Positions 8,121 through 16,377 of a stretch of DNA of 41,068 bases are shown here, one piece after another (position 1 is the first letter of the stretch; each line of letters opens with the position of its first letter). This DNA comes from an uncultured Clostridia bacterium (lineage in GTDB: Bacteria; Bacillota; Clostridia; Oscillospirales; Ruminococcaceae). The stretch lies in assembly GCA_947626755.1 (NCBI GenBank), contig CANQTP010000022.1, positions 1 to 41,068 of the forward strand, in the 5' to 3' direction. A program made the translations under genes and the position numbers. A model generated the notes under the pieces. It saw only the letters and a program-made list of their open reading frames with translations. It had not been told where the DNA came from and made no database searches.

Positions 8121-11100
8121 TTGAAGATAAATAAAATTTTCGGAATACTTACCGCTGCGGCAATGCTTGTCCCCATAGGCGCGGATCCTGTCATATCAGG
8201 CGGTCTGACAGTTTTCGCGGAGGACGATCCGGGGCAGATAACCGTTATCGAGCCACAGGCGGATATAGGTCGGGACGAGGATCTTCCCGACTTTGAAGAA
8301 CCTGATTTCCTGCCGATGTACAGTTTCCCCGATAATATGCGGGGAGCGTACATTACTCCCGGTATAGATTATGCGGTTGTAAACGATGGGGAAACTCTGA
8401 CCGATGAGGAAATTTCCCAAAGCGTTGAGAAAATGCTTGACACCGCCGAGGAAAATAAGCTGAATTCCATTATTATCCGCACCGACTACAAGGGCGAATC
8501 TTTCTACAATGCGGACATCAATGCAACTGTGGAACGTCCTCTTGCGGAATATGCCATCGACGCGGCTAAGGAGCGGGGATTCTACGTTTACTTGAATTTC
8601 AGCCTTGAACACGTCCTCGGTCAGCTTGAAGATATGGACTTGCAGTCAAGGATCGACAGGCTTGCAATAATCGTTCACAGCTTTACGGTGAAATATCCCG
8701 TTGACGGCATAATTCTGGACGGCTACTATTCTTCAAAGACCGATTCTGCGCTTAACGACTATGTAAACAACGGTTCGGGAATAGGTTTTGACAACTGGCT
8801 CATGGATAACGGCGCGTATACCTTCAGCCTTGCGGCGGACGCGGTAAGACGAACAAACAACACCGTTCCTGTGGGAATTGCCATTAACGACGTCTGGGCA
8901 AATTACACCACCAACGAAAAGGGGTCGGAAACTTCCGTAAGCTTTGAAGCGCTTACCGACGGCTATGCGGACACCGTAAGCTACATTCGCAAAGGCTATG
9001 CGGATTTCATTATGTTAAAAGCGGAAGGCTCAATTTCCGACAGCGATATTCCATTTAATGAAATAGTGGGCTGGTGGAATTCCTATGCGGAAGAAGCGGA
9101 CATTCCGCTGTATGTTCACCATATCAATGAACAGATCTGCACAGACGCAGAGGGTTGGGGTTCGCCCGATCAGCTTGTAAAACAGGTCATCGCCGCTTCT
9201 GATTTTGACAAATACGGCGGAAGCGCTTTCAACTCGCTTTCTTCATTGAACAGCAATATTATGGAGTCAACTTCCGTTCTTATGAAACATTATGACGACA
9301 CCATCGACCTTGAGGGACTCAATAGCGAACTGGAAATGACTCTTCCCCAAAAGACCACTTTCAAAACGGAAGAACCAACGGTAATTTTCGCGGGCTCGTT
9401 TGACCCGAATTTCCCCGTTTACTATCAGGGAAAGGCGATAGAACTTAACGAAGCGGGACGTTTCTACTTTACCGAAGAACTGGACGTTGGCGTAAATACT
9501 TTTAAATTCCAGAGCAAGGCGAAAGTTATCACCTACAAGATAACCCGTACCGTAAATGTATTGAAAAGCGTTTCACCAACAGACGAGATCATGCGCGTTG
9601 AGGAACAGTCCACAATTGCCCTCAGCGCAATTGCCTACAAAGGCTCTACAGTTTCCGCAAAGGTAAACGGCAAGAGCATTTCCCTGAAACCTGTTGACGG
9701 ACAGCTTGACGAACTGGATCCCAACTCCAACTACACCATGTACACGGGATATTACACCGCCCCCGCTGGAAAGCGCGGCGAGGACATCGACCTTGGAAAT
9801 GTGGAGTTTTTCGGAACATATCCCACTAAAACAGGTGATATAAACGAATCCCGCACAGGTTCGCATATTATAGTAAATGCCCTTGCGGAGATCCTCAACG
9901 ACTACAGCGGAAGCCTTATCCGCGTAAACAGCGACAACACAATGGTGTATAATTACAAATCCACCACAACAAGTCCTTCTCCCGACTGCACAAGACTTCC
10001 TGCGGGAACTCTTGACTATATCGTAAAATCCGTTACTTACAGCGAGATCGACTACTATCTTACAAATTCGGGAAAACGTATCCGCAAGGACGCTGTTACC
10101 GTTCTGGAAAATAAGCCGCTGGGCAGCAATCCCATAAGCGTTTCCGCTGCGGGAAAGGACGGAACGGACACGGTGATAAAACTGAAAACTTCCGTTAAAA
10201 CGCCGTTTTCCATAACCTACGGCGGAGTTTCGTACAGCGAGGGCGGAAACGGAAATTACTACGTATCTTCCTTTGATTCGGGATACATCACCATTACATT
10301 TGACTATGTAACAAGCATTTCCTCGGGAGATATATCCTTCCCCGACAGCGCAGTGTTCACTTCGGGGAAATGGAGCAGTTCGGGATCGGAAGAGCTGAAA
10401 CAGGCAAAACTTACCCTTTCCCTGCGGCAGAACGGAATTTTCGGGGGAATAACTTCCACATACGACAGCGAAGACAATCTTGTCCTGCGTTTCAACGGCT
10501 GCCGAAACAGCGTAAACGGCGCAACAATCGTAATTGATCCGGGACACGGCTACACGGGACGTTCCGCATTCGACCCCGGCGCTGTCGGACACATCAAGGA
10601 ACAGGAAGCCAACCTTGCAATTGCAAAATACATTGAGCAGATACTTTCCGACAAGGGCGCAAATGTTATCCGCTTCAAGACCGAAAGCGAAACTTACCCC
10701 ACCGAGGACAGATCGGCAACGGCTCGTCAGTATTCGCCTGATATGTTCGTCTCCATACACTGCAACGCCGCCGCAAGCGAAAGCGGCACAGGCGCGGAAG
10801 CGCACTATTTCATGCCGTTCTCGCAGCCGTTGGCAAAGTACATTTCCGAAGAACTGGGCAGCTACATAAAGAGTGAGATCCACTCGGACGGTTACGGAAA
10901 CCGCGGCGAAAAGTACAACTATTTCTGGGTAACGCTTCAGCAGGATTTCCCGTCGGTGCTTGTGGAAACGGCATTCGTAACAAATTATGACGAAGCCATG
11001 GCACTGGCAAATTCCAAATCCCAGAAAAAATTTGCGCAGGCGATAGTCCGCGGAATAGAAAGATATTTTGAGCGGACGAACTATTCCTGCTTCGGCGACG

Positions 11101-11330
11101 GTCAGGCAAGCTGGACGAACACAGGCGGAGAAGTTCCCGCAGACGAGCCTGCATATCCTCCCGCCGAAACTTACGATCCGTCGGAAGTGGTAACGACTGT
11201 TCCCGAACAGGATTATGCTGATCCTTGGGAAACTTTCACGGCTTCCGAAACCGATGGCAGCGGCATGACGCAGGAACCGCCCGATAATATTGATCCAAAC
11301 GACCCATATTATCAATTCTTTTATTCATAA
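8121..11330 (+). CDS. Secreted GHL10-like barrel fused to N-acetylmuramoyl-L-alanine amidase
   Basis: 1069 residues from a TTG start with AAAGGA at 8106-8111. A signal peptide ends near residue 34 (V-F-A). Residues ~70-420 look like a GHL10-type TIM barrel (MRGAYITPGIDYA, NSIIIRTDY, GFYVYLNFSLEH, DGIILDGYYSS). The middle (~420-790) is beta-rich with no family I can name. Residues ~800-975 are an amidase_3 zinc domain with all expected residues: H809 in DPGHG, E827 in KEQEANL, H880 in SIHCNA and E949 in VETAFVTN. The tail is rich in Pro, Glu and Thr. The amidase should cut the MurNAc-L-Ala bond of peptidoglycan. The barrel may recognise or cut an attached glycan (inference). Confidence 0.9.
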   Translation: MKINKIFGILTAAAMLVPIGADPVISGGLTVFAEDDPGQITVIEPQADIGRDEDLPDFEEPDFLPMYSFPDNMRGAYITPGIDYAVVNDGETLTDEEISQSVEKMLDTAEENKLNSIIIRTDYKGESFYNADINATVERPLAEYAIDAAKERGFYVYLNFSLEHVLGQLEDMDLQSRIDRLAIIVHSFTVKYPVDGIILDGYYSSKTDSALNDYVNNGSGIGFDNWLMDNGAYTFSLAADAVRRTNNTVPVGIAINDVWANYTTNEKGSETSVSFEALTDGYADTVSYIRKGYADFIMLKAEGSISDSDIPFNEIVGWWNSYAEEADIPLYVHHINEQICTDAEGWGSPDQLVKQVIAASDFDKYGGSAFNSLSSLNSNIMESTSVLMKHYDDTIDLEGLNSELEMTLPQKTTFKTEEPTVIFAGSFDPNFPVYYQGKAIELNEAGRFYFTEELDVGVNTFKFQSKAKVITYKITRTVNVLKSVSPTDEIMRVEEQSTIALSAIAYKGSTVSAKVNGKSISLKPVDGQLDELDPNSNYTMYTGYYTAPAGKRGEDIDLGNVEFFGTYPTKTGDINESRTGSHIIVNALAEILNDYSGSLIRVNSDNTMVYNYKSTTTSPSPDCTRLPAGTLDYIVKSVTYSEIDYYLTNSGKRIRKDAVTVLENKPLGSNPISVSAAGKDGTDTVIKLKTSVKTPFSITYGGVSYSEGGNGNYYVSSFDSGYITITFDYVTSISSGDISFPDSAVFTSGKWSSSGSEELKQAKLTLSLRQNGIFGGITSTYDSEDNLVLRFNGCRNSVNGATIVIDPGHGYTGRSAFDPGAVGHIKEQEANLAIAKYIEQILSDKGANVIRFKTESETYPTEDRSATARQYSPDMFVSIHCNAAASESGTGAEAHYFMPFSQPLAKYISEELGSYIKSEIHSDGYGNRGEKYNYFWVTLQQDFPSVLVETAFVTNYDEAMALANSKSQKKFAQAIVRGIERYFERTNYSCFGDGQASWTNTGGEVPADEPAYPPAETYDPSEVVTTVPEQDYADPWETFTASETDGSGMTQEPPDNIDPNDPYYQFFYS

Positions 11331-11334
11331 AGCC

Positions 11335-11367
11335 AAAAGCTCCCGCAGATAAAACGGGAGCTTTTCC
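11335..11367 (+). terminator. Terminator after the amidase fusion
   Basis: An 11-bp stem AAAAGCTCCCG (11335-11345) pairs with 11355-11365, then TTTTCC. Confidence 0.88.
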
Positions 11368-11396
11368 TTGACATTTGTGCTGTAACGTGCTAAAAT
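11368..11396 (+). promoter_or_regulatory. Promoter upstream of the symporter remnant
   Basis: TTGACA (11368-11373), a 17-nt spacer and TAAAAT (11391-11396). It now leads into a decayed gene. Confidence 0.7.
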
Positions 11397-11419
11397 AATT
11401 AATGTTACAGCTTTAATAA

Positions 11420-11713
11420 TTTCAAACTATACTCGGTTGGAGCTACTATTCGGAAAGATGTCTTGCATATCTTACAAATGCAAAGAAAGGCGTAACTACG
11501 ATTTATCGCTGGATATACATAGCGGCTGTTTTCATAGGTCCGTACATGACTGTGGAAGCGGTGTGGAACATCGCGGATATTTTCAACGGTCTGATGGCTC
11601 TGCCGAATATAGTCGCACTTGTAGTTCTTTCGGGAGTAATGGCGCGGGAATCCAAGGAATACTTTGCCCGTGAAAAGCATTTGAAGAAATTAGTAAATAA
11701 TAACAGATCCTGA
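11420..11713 (+). pseudogene. 3' remnant of an AGCS sodium:alanine symporter
   Basis: The frame from 11420 to the TGA at 11711-11713 encodes about 97 residues that match the C-terminus of alanine/glycine:cation symporters: FQTILGWSYYSERC, then a membrane segment with AAVFIGPYMTVEAVWNIAD, then FNGLMALPNIVALVVLSG, then an RESKEY tail. The family is normally about 450-500 residues, so most of the gene is missing. The frame has no start codon or ribosome site, and a stop lies just upstream (11417-11419). A promoter upstream and a terminator downstream remain. I read it as an internal deletion that joined the promoter region to the 3' end. Confidence 0.85.
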
Positions 11714-11725
11714 AATTGAAAATAT

Positions 11726-11766
11726 CTGCGGAAATGCTTTGCATATAAGCATTTCCGCAGTTTTTA
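11726..11766 (+). terminator. Terminator after the symporter remnant
   Basis: A perfect 12-bp stem (11726-11737 with 11749-11760) is followed by TTTTTAT. Confidence 0.92.
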
Positions 11767-11817
11767 TATGTGCTTCGGCTGAAAATGTTAATAAAATGTA
11801 AAATATTAAAAATGCCC

Positions 11818-11845
11818 TTGACAAAACATCGGCTTGTGTTATAAT
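11818..11845 (+). promoter_or_regulatory. Promoter of the redox cassette
   Basis: TTGACA (11818-11823), a 16-nt spacer and TATAAT (11840-11845), about 55 nt upstream of the glutathione peroxidase ATG. Confidence 0.88.
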
Positions 11846-11899
11846 AAAAATATAGATTGTGCGCAATTAAATTTTACAAAATTAAAAGGAGAGATTTCC

Positions 11900-12439
11900 A
11901 TGAGCATTTATGATTTTAATGTAAAAACACAGGACGGAAACAGCATACCCCTTGAAAATTATAAAGGACAAGTCCTGCTTATAGTCAATACCGCTACGGG
12001 CTGCGGCTTTACCCCGCAGTACAGCGAACTTCAGGATCTGTATGAACTCCATCAGAAAGACGGTCTGGAAATACTTGATTTCCCCTGCAACCGGTTCAAC
12101 GAACAAGCTCCCGGCAGCGATGAGGAGATACACAGTTTCTGTACAGGACGTTACGGCATTACTTTCCCCCAATTCTCAAAAATTGATGTCAACGGCGAGA
12201 ACGCTTCTCCGCTTTATAAGTATATTACCGAAAATACAACTTTCGGCGGGTTCAGCGGTCCTATGTCACTGATATTGACTCCTATCGTCAAAAAGATGGA
12301 TAAGGACTACAAGAACAACGGCAATATAAAGTGGAATTTCACAAAGATCCTTGTTGACCGCGAGGGAAATATTGTCGGACGTTTTGAACCTACAGAGTCC
12401 ATGGATAAAGTAAAAGCCAAAGTTGAGGAGGTATTGTAA
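11900..12439 (+). CDS. Glutathione peroxidase family protein
   Basis: 179 residues from ATG 11900, which has AAAAGGAGA just upstream; a longer in-frame reading overlaps the promoter. It reduces peroxides. The catalytic tetrad is intact: Cys35 in TGCGFTPQY, Gln in the FPCNRFNEQAPG motif, and Trp-Asn in KWNFTKILVDREG. A cysteine replaces selenocysteine, as is usual in bacteria, where thioredoxin rather than glutathione is the likely reductant. It is the first gene of a four-gene cassette, and its stop overlaps the next start (TAATG). Confidence 0.95.
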   Translation: MSIYDFNVKTQDGNSIPLENYKGQVLLIVNTATGCGFTPQYSELQDLYELHQKDGLEILDFPCNRFNEQAPGSDEEIHSFCTGRYGITFPQFSKIDVNGENASPLYKYITENTTFGGFSGPMSLILTPIVKKMDKDYKNNGNIKWNFTKILVDREGNIVGRFEPTESMDKVKAKVEEVL

Positions 12440-12705
12440 TGTTCCATTACGACTATAAAACCGAAAACACCTGTTCTCAGCTGATAAGCCTTGATCTGGA
12501 CGGAGATATTATCCACAATGTAACTTTTATGGGCGGCTGCAACGGAAATCTGAAAGCAATTCCTCTGCTTATTGAGGGTTGGACGGTGGATCAGGTTGAA
12601 AGCAAGCTCTCAGGCGTTCTTTGCGGACGCAGACCCACTTCCTGCGCGGATCAGCTTGCAAAAGCGGTACGCGAAGCCTATAACGCGGAGCAGCAGGCTT
12701 CGTGA
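12439..12705 (+). CDS. TSCPD domain protein (TIGR03905 type)
   Basis: 88 residues. The sequence holds the Cys-rich TSCPD pattern: NTCSQ, FMGGCNGNL, VLCGRRPTSCADQLA. In larger proteins this domain is the C-terminal zinc-binding part of class II (B12) ribonucleotide reductases. Stand-alone copies have no settled function but are common in Clostridia. The start overlaps the stop of the peroxidase gene by one base, so translation is probably coupled. Confidence 0.92.
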   Translation: MFHYDYKTENTCSQLISLDLDGDIIHNVTFMGGCNGNLKAIPLLIEGWTVDQVESKLSGVLCGRRPTSCADQLAKAVREAYNAEQQAS

Positions 12706-12729
12706 ATTTACGGGAAAGGAGCTGTTTTT

Positions 12730-13137
12730 ATGAAAATTGCAGTAAGATATTATTCAAGAGGGGGAAATACAAAAAAGATCGTGGAAGCAATTGCAGAAGC
12801 CGTTGGCGTGGAAGCAAAAACGGTATCTGAACCGCTGACCGAAGATGTAGATATTCTGTTTCTCGGCAGTGCGCCGTATGCTTTCAACGTAGATGATGAA
12901 GTTAAAAAATTCATCGGCAATATAAATGTTTCTGTGGGGAAAGCAATAAATTTCAGCACGTCCGCCGTTATAAGTTCTACCCGCAAGTATGTGGAAAAAC
13001 TGTTTGCGGAAAAGAATATCCCTGTTGCAAAAGAAGAATTTTCTTGTCGGGGCGTTTTTGCAATGCTGCATAAAGGAAAGCCCGACGAAAACGACTGCAA
13101 AGCGGCAGCCGATTTTGCAAGAAAAATTACAGAATAA
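12730..13137 (+). CDS. Flavodoxin family protein
   Basis: 135 residues, short for a flavodoxin. The N-terminal FMN-phosphate loop is visible as YYSRGGNTKKIVEAIAEAVG, and LGSAPYAF fits the second flavin loop. Probably an FMN electron carrier or small oxidoreductase supplying electrons in the cassette. AAAGGAG precedes the ATG. The next gene follows after 14 nt. Confidence 0.88.
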   Translation: MKIAVRYYSRGGNTKKIVEAIAEAVGVEAKTVSEPLTEDVDILFLGSAPYAFNVDDEVKKFIGNINVSVGKAINFSTSAVISSTRKYVEKLFAEKNIPVAKEEFSCRGVFAMLHKGKPDENDCKAAADFARKITE

Positions 13138-13151
13138 AGGTGGTAATTAAA

Positions 13152-13604
13152 TTGGGGGATAAATACGAAGCACTTAAACTTAAAAATCAGCTTTGCTTTC
13201 CGCTTTACGCCTGTTCAAAAGAAATAGTAAAGGCGTATAAACAATACTTAGACGAAATTGATCTCACATACACCCAATATATCACAATGATGGTGATGTG
13301 GGAGCATAAGGAACTCCGCGTAAAAGATGTGGGAAAATATCTTTATCTGGATTCGGGAACGCTTACGCCGCTTCTGAAACGTCTTGAGGAAAAGGGATAT
13401 ATCAAAAGGCAGCGTTCCGCGGAAGATGAGCGGGATCTTATCGTTACCATAACGGAAAGCGGTGAAGCGCTGAAAGAACGAGCGGTAAAAGTGCCTGAAA
13501 AGCTTGGCGCGTGCGTTGATCTTGATGCAGAAAAGGCACAGGCTTTATACAGCATACTTTACGAGATCATCGGCAAACTTACCGCGCATGAAAATGATAA
13601 ATAA
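13152..13604 (+). CDS. MarR/OhrR-type regulator
   Basis: About 150 residues from TTG 13152, which has AAGGTGGT 8 nt upstream; a GTG at 13140 overlaps that SD and is less likely. Winged helix of the MarR family: QYITMMVMWEH, VGKYLYLDSGTLTPLLKRLEEKGYI, RSAEDERDLIVTIT. The N-terminal QLCFPLYAC places a Cys where OhrR has its peroxide-sensing cysteine, with a second Cys six residues on. It is the last gene of the peroxidase/flavodoxin cassette and is a good candidate to repress it in response to peroxides (inference). Confidence 0.9.
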   Translation: MGDKYEALKLKNQLCFPLYACSKEIVKAYKQYLDEIDLTYTQYITMMVMWEHKELRVKDVGKYLYLDSGTLTPLLKRLEEKGYIKRQRSAEDERDLIVTITESGEALKERAVKVPEKLGACVDLDAEKAQALYSILYEIIGKLTAHENDK

Positions 13605-13605
13605 A

Positions 13606-13654
13606 AATTGCAGACTGTCAGAAACATTTTCAGAGCATGAGACAGTCTGCAATT
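13606..13654. terminator. Bidirectional terminator between convergent operons
   Basis: A perfect 14-bp stem (13606-13619 with 13641-13654) with T-rich flanks on both strands, between the MarR gene and the convergent M14 gene. Confidence 0.9.
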
Positions 13655-13657
13655 ATT

Positions 13658-14584
13658 TTATTCTTTTATTATCTTAAAGCAAACGGTGTTTTCATTTATA
13701 AGCGGCGAATTATATTCAAAATACACTATTCCCGAAAAATTGGTTCGGATAAGCGAGATCGTTTCCCCGTCAAACGGGTCGGTGATTTTTCCGATAATGT
13801 CATTTTCATTCACAAAGCCGCCTATTTCCGCTGTGCTTACAAAGATCCCCGCCGCATCTGAATGTATCTGCGCGATGTTGGATTCGGGAATTATTTCGGT
13901 AACATAGCCTGAACGCACTTTTTTGGTGATGATCCCCGTGTTGTACAGAAAGCGGAGTATTGCTTCAAGAGCCGTTTCCGCCGATTTAACATCAATGGAA
14001 TCCGTTGCCGATGCGTAGACTGAAAACGCTTTTGTTTCCCAGATCTGCCAGTTGTAATTCAGAGTCGTGGTGTCATACGGGCGTGGTTCTCTTACAATTC
14101 CGTACTCCATTCCGAAAAGTTTCATAAGTTCTTTGTCGGTAAATCCTGTTTCCATCATTTTCACATGGGCAAGGAAATTTCCCGGCTGATAAAAACTTGC
14201 AAGCTGTATCCCGTATTCGTAGCCCTGCAAGTCGGAAAAAACTCCGTCCGCGATCCGCTGTGTAGTCTCTCCCATATCGTAGCCCGGGAACATTCTGTTT
14301 ATATCGGTGTTGTCCATTGTCCAGAAACGTTTCCCGATATTCATTGAATAGTAATTCACGCAGGGAATTACGGTTATTTCATTATCGGGAGCAATTTGCC
14401 CCTTTTCTTCAAGTTTCTTTAATTCGCGGATAAGCTGCGAGCAGACGTACATCTGCTGAATTTCATTTCCCCGAAGCGCACCTACTATCGCTGCGGCTTT
14501 TTTGCCTTTCCCGAAGCGAAAAGCGGTAACGTCCAGATTTTCACGGTAGGGAGATTTTAATGTGTAAATTATTTCTTTTGTCAT
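13658..14584 (-). CDS. M14/aspartoacylase-like protein lacking zinc ligands (pseudoenzyme)
   Basis: 308 residues, paralogous to the gene upstream (14581-15525). The fold markers of the succinylglutamate desuccinylase/aspartoacylase family are kept: DINRMFPG (residues 94-101) and a C-terminal beta domain (SDAAGIFVSTAEIGGFV...DPFDGE). The catalytic positions are changed: the first zinc His is Arg38 (GALRGNE), the second zinc His aligns with Gln127 (GIQLASF), and the catalytic Glu aligns with Tyr in AFSVYAS; only Glu41 remains. It is therefore unlikely to be a zinc hydrolase and may bind ligand or partner the active paralogue. Its ATG overlaps the upstream stop by 4 nt (ATGA), so translation is coupled. 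Confidence 0.85.
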   Translation of the reverse strand: MTKEIIYTLKSPYRENLDVTAFRFGKGKKAAAIVGALRGNEIQQMYVCSQLIRELKKLEEKGQIAPDNEITVIPCVNYYSMNIGKRFWTMDNTDINRMFPGYDMGETTQRIADGVFSDLQGYEYGIQLASFYQPGNFLAHVKMMETGFTDKELMKLFGMEYGIVREPRPYDTTTLNYNWQIWETKAFSVYASATDSIDVKSAETALEAILRFLYNTGIITKKVRSGYVTEIIPESNIAQIHSDAAGIFVSTAEIGGFVNENDIIGKITDPFDGETISLIRTNFSGIVYFEYNSPLINENTVCFKIIKE

Positions 14585-15525
14585 ACTGTTTCCCCTCCAT
14601 TTTCGTCTGCCTGCAAAATTCTTGCAAGCAGCGATCCGCCGTAAACTACGGGATATTCCCGAAGCGTGAAGATCATTCCGTCGCAGACCGCTTTTATATC
14701 GGCGGCTGCTTTTCCCGTCAATGGGTCAAGTACCTGCCCTATAAGCTGTCCTTTTTTAACATGATCTCCGAACTCCGCGCAGGGGACGAATATCCCCGCC
14801 GCATCAGAATTCACAAACCCCACCGAACGGTTAAGGGAAACTATCGGTTCGCGGACGGAAACCGTCTGACCGCTCCACATGCCGATATTTTTCATAAGAT
14901 TGAAAACCCCGTCTAAAAGCTGAAAGCAGTATTCCTTTGTAATTCTCATTCCCACGCCCATTTCCACAACAAGAGTTTTTGTTCCCATTGAATTAAGAGT
15001 GTGAGCAAGAGTGGATTCAAGGACAGTGGCGGATTCGTGCACCCATATAAAATCAACATTCAGCATTTTTGCATATGGGACAAGCGTTTCCGCCGTGGAA
15101 ACATTTATCCGCGTCTGTGGGATCTCTTTCAGGAAAATATTGCTTGAATGTACATCAATGCAGATGTCCGAACCGTGCAGATCGTCGATTATTGCAGCGG
15201 CAATAGTCTCGGGCATAGTTCCCTCTTTCGACCCGGGGAACACCCTGTTCATATCAAGGTCAAAAAGCGGGATCCCGCGGGTTATAGAATCAATTCCCAG
15301 AGGATTCAGAGCGGGGTAAATATCCACCGTTCCGTCAAGAAATTCGATATTCTCCTGAATACGATTTCCTATAAGATATGCAAGATACTGCCCTTCAAGT
15401 TCATCGCCGTGTATTCCCGTAACGATGCTGAGACGGGTCTTGCCGCTGCCGTTTTTAATGCTGTTCTTGCGTATTTTCAGCTTTTCATTTACCGCAAGGG
15501 CAGCCTGCGCTATGGTCTTTATCAT
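14581..15525 (-). CDS. Succinylglutamate desuccinylase/aspartoacylase family zinc hydrolase
   Basis: 314 residues. Zinc ligands are visible as His39 and Glu42 (GIHGDE) and His126 (DVHSSN); the catalytic Glu is Glu188 (VVEMGVG). DMNRVFPG (residues 91-98) supplies the substrate-binding Asn-Arg. A C-terminal beta domain carries SDAAGIFVPCAEFG. The family removes acyl groups from amino acids (N-acetylaspartate, N-succinylglutamate) or trims C-terminal residues; the substrate here is unknown. It lies fourth in the ATP-grasp/alpha-E/transglutaminase operon, 69 nt after the transglutaminase gene, and overlaps the inactive paralogue that follows. Confidence 0.9.
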   Translation of the reverse strand: MIKTIAQAALAVNEKLKIRKNSIKNGSGKTRLSIVTGIHGDELEGQYLAYLIGNRIQENIEFLDGTVDIYPALNPLGIDSITRGIPLFDLDMNRVFPGSKEGTMPETIAAAIIDDLHGSDICIDVHSSNIFLKEIPQTRINVSTAETLVPYAKMLNVDFIWVHESATVLESTLAHTLNSMGTKTLVVEMGVGMRITKEYCFQLLDGVFNLMKNIGMWSGQTVSVREPIVSLNRSVGFVNSDAAGIFVPCAEFGDHVKKGQLIGQVLDPLTGKAAADIKAVCDGMIFTLREYPVVYGGSLLARILQADENGGETV

Positions 15526-15558
15526 GTGAAATTTTCTCCCTGTAATAATATTAAGGTC

Positions 15559-15593
15559 AAGCCGCGCAAAGACCGGCTTTGCGCGGCTTTTTT
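15559..15593. terminator. GC-rich hairpin inside the ATP-grasp operon
   Basis: A 13-bp stem (15559-15571 with 15577-15589) lies between the transglutaminase gene and the M14 pair. The T run is on the plus strand although the genes run minus, so it would not be a canonical terminator for the operon. It may block antisense transcription or stabilise RNA ends. Confidence 0.6.
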
Positions 15594-15594
15594 C

Positions 15595-16377
15595 CTACGC
15601 AATTTCTTCAAGTTTTGAGGAAATAAGCTGTAACTGCTTTGTGTATGTGCCGAACATTACTCCCCTGTCAATGGCGCAGTCTCCGAAATCACGTCCTTGG
15701 GAAAGTATTAAATAATCCTCATTTGCAGGACGGTCATTTGCGGGATCTATTCCCACCCATTTTTCGCCGTCCCAGACTTCCACCCAGCCGTGAGTTTCGC
15801 CGTCACAGCAGGCAAGTCCCGCAGCGTATCGGCAGGGAATTCCGTCCATTCGCAGCATTGAAAGAAGTATGTGCGCGTAATCCTGACAAACTCCCGCTTT
15901 CAGCCCGAAAGCTTCTGCGGCGGTGGTTTTTATGGTGGTAACGCCTTTCTCGTAACGTATCTGTTCGGAAATCTTTTCGGAATAGAACATAGCCTTTCCG
16001 TAAGGGTCGGAACAGGAACATTTTTCCGCGGAAAAGCGGTGAAATTCACTTAAAGCAACATCAGGCTTTGTAAAATGCGTCTGATAGCGGTAGCATGGCA
16101 TAAAATCGGTTTTCGGCTTGGAAATGTCTATTTCCGCAATGCCGTTTATCTCAAAATCCAGAAAGCGATGTTCTTTTTGCAGGAAACCGCTTGTCACCGT
16201 GTTTCCGAAAGCGTCCACTGTGTCCCGCGTTGACGCAAAAGGGGAAATTTCCGCACCGAAAGCCGTTATATGCTGAGCGGGACTTTCCACAGGTGTGAAC
16301 CGAAGCGCAAAGGAATGATCATGTACATAGTCGTCAAAAGTAAGTTTTGTGGAAAATGAAAATTTAAGTTTTTTCAT
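15595..16377 (-). CDS. Transglutaminase-like protein of the ATP-grasp/alpha-E cluster
   Basis: 260 residues. The N-terminal beta region (~1-110) fits the bacterial transglutaminase-like N-terminal domain. The catalytic triad is clear: Cys164 in GVCQDYAH, His196 in ETHGWVEVW and Asp211 in GIDPAND. Such proteins are papain-fold peptidases or amide transferases and are known neighbours of alpha-E and circularly permuted ATP-grasp genes. There is no signal peptide, so it acts in the cytosol. It overlaps the alpha-E gene by 4 nt. Confidence 0.92.
   Translation of the reverse strand: MKKLKFSFSTKLTFDDYVHDHSFALRFTPVESPAQHITAFGAEISPFASTRDTVDAFGNTVTSGFLQKEHRFLDFEINGIAEIDISKPKTDFMPCYRYQTHFTKPDVALSEFHRFSAEKCSCSDPYGKAMFYSEKISEQIRYEKGVTTIKTTAAEAFGLKAGVCQDYAHILLSMLRMDGIPCRYAAGLACCDGETHGWVEVWDGEKWVGIDPANDRPANEDYLILSQGRDFGDCAIDRGVMFGTYTKQLQLISSKLEEIA

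Noticed and set aside
9573-11315. Long open frame of 580 codons on the minus strand inside the amidase fusion gene
   Set aside because: The plus-strand frame has clear domain motifs, an SD and a signal peptide. The minus frame is a low-complexity shadow caused by codon bias.
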